Notes under the pieces: model-generated
What the model saw: only the letters and a program-made list of their open reading frames with translations
Databases searched by the model: none
What the model was told of the DNA's origin: nothing
Assembly: GCF_001026695.1 (NCBI RefSeq)
Contig: NZ_LDNB01000007.1
Span: 92,071-156,070 of the forward strand
DNA from: Neobacillus vireti
Lineage (GTDB): Bacteria; Bacillota; Bacilli; Bacillales; Cytobacillaceae
Direction: 5' to 3'
DNA length: 64,000 nt
Program-made: the position numbers and the translations under genes
Part shown: positions 60,424-64,000 of the stretch, in pieces
Layout of the letters: each line of letters opens with the position of its first letter
Numbering within the stretch: position 1 is the stretch's first letter

Positions 60424-61338
60424 TTACTTTAAATCAACAAAATAGGTGTATTTTTTCTTTCCCATAGTAATAAAGTTATTCTTTAAAATTCGCTTGATAG
60501 TCTTTTTGGAAATAACTCCCCCGCACCACTCCCAAACCCCATTAGTAGTTATCTTCCGATCCGGAAAAAGTAGCTTCAACTCCTTCACTCTTCGCAGCAC
60601 AGCAGCATCAATCTCTTCCACACTGCCACAATCATCACAAACAAGCTTCCGTCCATTAACAGAAATCGAAAATGAGTTGCAACAAGAAGAGGTTAGGCCT
60701 TTTCGCAGCCCTTCATATTTATAAGGGGGAACCCTGGAATAAGGAGATTCTACCTGATGTAACGAAATTAAATGGTCTGCGAGCTTTTTATGTTTCCCAT
60801 TAATTTTTCCCGTCCATGTATTTAATTTTTTCATTAGGGTATTTAACTGTGTTGGATAAATGATAGGTTTATCTTTTGGTGCTTGATAAAGGGTAAAATC
60901 GGGGTTAATAAACACTACCCGAGCTTCGCTGGTGAGCTTATAACCATATTTTTGAAGCAATTGGCGGAATAAAGTTTCGCAGCGGTTTAATTGGTCAAGT
61001 GGATTCTGCATTAATTTACTAGTTTTCATTGACGTGAAATCGCCTTTTTCATAACAATAATCACCTTCAAAATTTTTAACATCAAATAGATATATAATGT
61101 CTTGAATAATACAAGTGTCAATTTGGAATTTCGAATTGTTTAACTCAAGGAGTAAATCATTTAGAATTAAACATTCGCTCTTAATCTGTTCCGTTAAGGA
61201 ATCAAACATCAATTCCCCTTCGAATCCCTTATTAAGTCTGAAATAGGTCCATTGGTCTTCTTCAGACAAATTCATACTCCTGTTCAAGATTCTAAAAATC
61301 GTTAATTCTTCCCGCTCTGATCGTGGTTTATAAGCCAT
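60424..61338 (-). CDS. NERD-domain (nuclease-related) protein
   Basis: A 304-residue cytoplasmic protein. ATG 61338 lies 9 bases after AGAGAGG; an in-frame ATG at 61347 touches that site. The N-terminal NERD domain (~25-160) has GELMFD, a helical stretch, ILNDLLLE, IDTCIIQ and FDVKNFEGDYCYE, the last resembling the D/E-V-K core of nuclease folds. The C-terminal part has a Cys-pair (SSCCNSF; LVCDDCGS) that may bind zinc, and a small helical end. NERD proteins are linked to DNA metabolism; enzymatic action is not established. It is flanked by the tandem array and a divergent autolysin gene. Confidence 0.85.
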   Translation of the reverse strand: MAYKPRSEREELTIFRILNRSMNLSEEDQWTYFRLNKGFEGELMFDSLTEQIKSECLILNDLLLELNNSKFQIDTCIIQDIIYLFDVKNFEGDYCYEKGDFTSMKTSKLMQNPLDQLNRCETLFRQLLQKYGYKLTSEARVVFINPDFTLYQAPKDKPIIYPTQLNTLMKKLNTWTGKINGKHKKLADHLISLHQVESPYSRVPPYKYEGLRKGLTSSCCNSFSISVNGRKLVCDDCGSVEEIDAAVLRRVKELKLLFPDRKITTNGVWEWCGGVISKKTIKRILKNNFITMGKKKYTYFVDLK

Positions 61339-61554
61339 AATACACATCCTCTCTGATTTGAAATAGCATCAACCACCTTCATTTTACAAAAAAGTCGTAT
61401 TGAAAACGAGTGACGATATGGACAATTATTGACATTTATGCCAACAATACCGGACAAAAGGCTTTAAGTCCTTTTCCAAATAAAAATACGTGGAAATGGC
61501 TGGAATTTATGATAATCTAATTAATAGAATGCTAAAAACGAGAGGAGCAGTAAT

Positions 61555-63117
61555 TTGAAAAATAGAGTGATTCGTAGTTTGCTAATGTTTGCTTTATTAC
61601 TAGGGGTTTTTTATGGCGCAGGATTAACCAAGGCAGAGGCCGCTGAGCAGAAAAATATGAAAGTAACGTCTATCAAACTGCCGGTCTATCGGAGTTTCGA
61701 GGAACTTTCAGACTATCAAATTCATTTGAAACCAACTTATAAGCGTTATGCGGAATTATCTTATAACGACAAGGTGACCATCCTCAGCGAAAAAGATTAT
61801 GCCGTAAAAATCCGGATGGAAGATGGGCGGGAAGGATGGGTTCACAGAGCCTACTTGAACAGCGATATCAAAAATCAAACCTGGCTAGTGAAAAAGGAAA
61901 GAAATTTACGAGCCGAAGCAGATGGATCAAAACCAATTACAGGTTCCATAGGAGACCACACTAAGGTATATGTTCTTGAGGTATCTCCTGATACAAAATA
62001 TTACAAGATAGAAACAGTAGATGAACCCAAGAAACAAGGTTGGATTTACAACTGGTACCTTGAAAATGAAAGGTATATGACCATAAATGGCGGCAGCAAT
62101 GTCATCCCTTATGAATTTGGAAAAGAAGGAACGACAACAAACAATATTTCCATATTCACTCCATTAAACACAAAAGCGAGTGTAACCGCAAATGCCATTA
62201 ACCAGTTTATTAACTATAAAACAAAATGGACCGATACATTAATGACTGGAATGGGTTCTTCCTACATTGAGGCTCAAAACAAAACTGATGGGTTAAATGC
62301 GATTTACCTTGTTGCACATTCAGGCTTAGAGACACGCTGGGGTACTTCGGGGATTGTTGCAAATAAATACAATTACTATGGTATCAATGCAAATGATCTT
62401 CGACCACTGACAGATGCCTATGATTATTCTACAAAAAGCAGCGGAATTGTTGCCGGAGCGATTTTTATCAATCAAATGTTTGTTAATAGGAATACGTTTA
62501 TGGAGAATGCTCTCGACCCTTACGAGCAGCCGACACTCGACAACATGCGGTTTAATTCCAGCTACCATCAATACTCAACCGACGAAGCGTGGGCAAGTAA
62601 AATTGCGCAAATTGCTAATGAATTTAGCTCATTCGCCGCCAGTAACGGTTGGAAAAGCTTAGACGGCAAGTGGTATTATTTCAATAGCGACTGGTCGCTT
62701 GCTAAAGGCTGGGTGCAAACTGGCGGTAAGTGGTATTTCCTCAACCAATCAGGCGTCATGCAAACAGGCTGGCTGCAAACGGGCGGCAAATGGTATTACC
62801 TTAATTCATCAGGGGCGATGCAAACCGGCTGGCTGCAAACAGGCGGCAAATGGTATTACCTAAATTCATCAGGTGCAATGCAAACTGGCTGGCTTTCCAC
62901 CGGCGGCAAGTGGTATTTTCTTGACTCTAGCGGCGCGATGAAAACGGGCTGGGTTTCTACTGGCGGCAAGTGGTATTACATGAACAACAGTGGAGCGATG
63001 CAAACCGGCTGGGTATTAGTTGGCAAGAAGTGGTATTACCTATACAGCGATGGCCATATGGCAGCCAACACTACGATTGGCAAATACCGTTTAGGTAAAG
63101 ACGGCGCGATGCTCTAG
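61555..63117 (+). CDS. Secreted glucosaminidase with C-terminal wall-binding repeats
   Basis: A 520-residue exported autolysin. TTG 61555 follows AGAGGAG by 7 bases. Signal peptide (~1-29), two SH3-like domains (~40-170), a LytD-like glucosaminidase domain (~210-365; HSGLETRWG with Glu259, NYYGINA), and seven C-terminal wall-binding repeats (GWLQTGGKWYYLNSSG type). It would cut peptidoglycan glycan strands. Its layout is the mirror of the 53803 protein, so wall-binding modules have been shuffled among hydrolases. It is monocistronic with a strong terminator. Confidence 0.93.
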   Translation: MKNRVIRSLLMFALLLGVFYGAGLTKAEAAEQKNMKVTSIKLPVYRSFEELSDYQIHLKPTYKRYAELSYNDKVTILSEKDYAVKIRMEDGREGWVHRAYLNSDIKNQTWLVKKERNLRAEADGSKPITGSIGDHTKVYVLEVSPDTKYYKIETVDEPKKQGWIYNWYLENERYMTINGGSNVIPYEFGKEGTTTNNISIFTPLNTKASVTANAINQFINYKTKWTDTLMTGMGSSYIEAQNKTDGLNAIYLVAHSGLETRWGTSGIVANKYNYYGINANDLRPLTDAYDYSTKSSGIVAGAIFINQMFVNRNTFMENALDPYEQPTLDNMRFNSSYHQYSTDEAWASKIAQIANEFSSFAASNGWKSLDGKWYYFNSDWSLAKGWVQTGGKWYFLNQSGVMQTGWLQTGGKWYYLNSSGAMQTGWLQTGGKWYYLNSSGAMQTGWLSTGGKWYFLDSSGAMKTGWVSTGGKWYYMNNSGAMQTGWVLVGKKWYYLYSDGHMAANTTIGKYRLGKDGAML

Positions 63118-63141
63118 GATAAATAGGCGCCCTATAAAGGA

Positions 63142-63184
63142 TAAAACGGAACCACCTCATCGGAGGCTGGTTCCGTTTTATTTT
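63142..63184 (+). terminator. Terminator of the 61555 autolysin gene
   Basis: A 13-bp stem (TAAAACGGAACCA/TGGTTCCGTTTTA) with a 13-base loop, ending in a T-run. Confidence 0.9.
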
Positions 63185-63477
63185 CACAAAAAAAATAGTC
63201 ATAAGGTAACAGGCCAACTTACATGATATTTGACATCATTCGACATGAAAAAGCAGCTGGCCCAAAACTCAATAGTTTCATAGTCATAAAATCGAAAGGC
63301 CATTTTGCCTCTTTTTTTGCTATTTTTCTGAAAAATACGAAAAAAAGTCGAAAAAGGTCAGTTTTTGAAACATTCCTGTAATAATATTTATACCGAACTG
63401 TAAATTAACTCTAGTAACTTTTATGAGATACTTGAATTAACAAATAGAGAGAGAGAAAAAGATACAAGGAGGTTATC
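63185..63477. other. Upstream region of the last NlpC/P60 gene
   Basis: An AT-rich gap with no gene. GGCCA (63212-63216) and TGGCC (63258-63262) could pair over a 41-base loop. A possible promoter is TTGAAA (63365-63370), 17 bases, TTATAC (63388-63393). No known riboswitch was recognised. Confidence 0.4.
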
Positions 63478-64000
63478 ATGAAGAAGTTAGTCATAAGTGG
63501 TTTACTATCATGTTCTTTACTCTTGAGCGGATTAATCGGCGGACAAAAAACAGAAGCGGCATCTGTTGGAGATAAGGTTGCAGACATAGCTCTTGATTAT
63601 ATAGGGGTACCATATGAATGGGGTGGATCGTCGCCGAGCGGGTTTGATTGCTCTGGATTTACAAGCTATACATACAAGCAAGCTGGATTTACCTTGCCAC
63701 GGACTGCCGCAGATCAATACACGAAAGGCCAAGCTGTCTCAAAAGGTAATTTAACGAAAGGTGACCTAGTTTTCTTCAGTACATATAAAGCTGGAGCTTC
63801 ACATGTCGGCATTTCCTTAGGCGGCGAAAAGTTTGTCCATGCTTCTAGTAACGGAGTGAAAATTAGTTCTTTATCGGAATCTTATTATACAAGTACCTAT
63901 ATCGGTTCAAAACGAATCGACAATGGCAAAACCGGCTGGGTTTTATCTGGAGGAAAATGGTATTACTATAACGCGGGCGCAATGAAAACAGGTTGGCAAA
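63478..64000 (+). CDS. NlpC/P60 endopeptidase with wall-binding repeats (3' truncated by window)
   Basis: ATG 63478 follows AGGAGG. At least 174 residues are seen; the gene runs off the window. Signal peptide (~1-25), NlpC/P60 domain with Cys58 (DCSGF), His109 (SHVGI) and His121 (FVHA), then the start of wall-binding repeats (GWVLSGGKWYYYN). It would cleave stem peptides of peptidoglycan. It is the fifth protein in the window with such repeats, all within 20 kb of the lic operon. Confidence 0.92.
   Translation, partial: MKKLVISGLLSCSLLLSGLIGGQKTEAASVGDKVADIALDYIGVPYEWGGSSPSGFDCSGFTSYTYKQAGFTLPRTAADQYTKGQAVSKGNLTKGDLVFFSTYKAGASHVGISLGGEKFVHASSNGVKISSLSESYYTSTYIGSKRIDNGKTGWVLSGGKWYYYNAGAMKTGWQ

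Noticed and set aside
63185..63477. c-di-AMP (ydaO-type) riboswitch before the NlpC/P60 gene
   Set aside because: Such riboswitches often precede wall hydrolase genes, but I could not find the conserved core here.
44834..64000. Glucan-binding rather than choline-binding repeats
   Set aside because: The two repeat types look alike, but the adjacent lic operon and the wall hydrolase domains favour choline; no glucosyltransferase domain is present.

Overview
The window looks like the chromosome of a low-GC, spore-forming Bacillaceae bacterium (Bacillus/Neobacillus-like). This rests on the 23S-5S rRNA end, strong Bacillus-type ribosome-binding sites, a YheC/YheD-type spore-coat ATP-grasp protein, a Firmicutes-type (T7SSb) EssC, and subtilase and autolysin families typical of Bacillales. 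The genus is inferred. No transposase, prophage, tRNA or CRISPR array was seen.

Layout. 1-347: end of an rRNA operon and its terminator, followed by a 131-bp structured intergenic repeat. 574-2743: divergent genes for a two-domain NlpC/P60 protein and a YheC/YheD-like protein. 3018-20408: a long + strand operon with a type VII secretion core (EssC, YukD, two WXG100 proteins), a lipoprotein, a lipase with a C-terminal helical segment, a small helical partner, a DUF6382-like/FHA protein, a PP2C phosphatase, a membrane Ser/Thr kinase with TPRs, a small membrane protein rich in Thr-x-x-Leu repeats, and a 1488-residue Ig-repeat protein anchored at both ends. Convergent to it on the - strand (34508-20533) is a second operon: vWA membrane protein, FtsZ/tubulin-like GTPase, a large partner, a second vWA membrane protein, a beta-rich protein, a zinc-ribbon TRAFAC-type GTPase and a GAP1-like membrane protein. 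A divergent + strand operon (34729-37607) adds a micro-membrane protein, a zinc-ribbon membrane protein and a TPR-like membrane protein.

37647-44244 holds cell-envelope genes: DUF4359-like, a zinc-ribbon/polytopic protein, two zinc-ribbon TcaA/YvbJ-like proteins, a CPBP protease with a 31-residue membrane peptide, and a small anchored protein. 44834-56217 holds three large secreted proteins with choline-binding-type cell-wall repeats: two paralogous Vpr/lactocepin-like subtilases and a glucosaminidase. 56379-59907 is a lic-type phosphocholine operon (HTH-nucleotidyltransferase-choline kinase fusion, LicB-like transporter, LicC-like cytidylyltransferase). After a 52-bp tandem array come a NERD-domain gene and two more repeat-bearing wall hydrolases, the last cut by the window edge.

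How it may work together. The most unusual part is 3-37.6 kb. I infer that the kinase/phosphatase pair acts on repeated Thr-x-x-Leu sites in the small membrane protein and the FHA protein, that FHA domains (one on EssC) read them, and that this couples export to a membrane-tethered GTPase/tubulin-like/vWA assembly. The second theme is that this bacterium probably puts phosphocholine on its wall and uses it to hold at least five repeat-bearing hydrolases encoded next to the lic genes.
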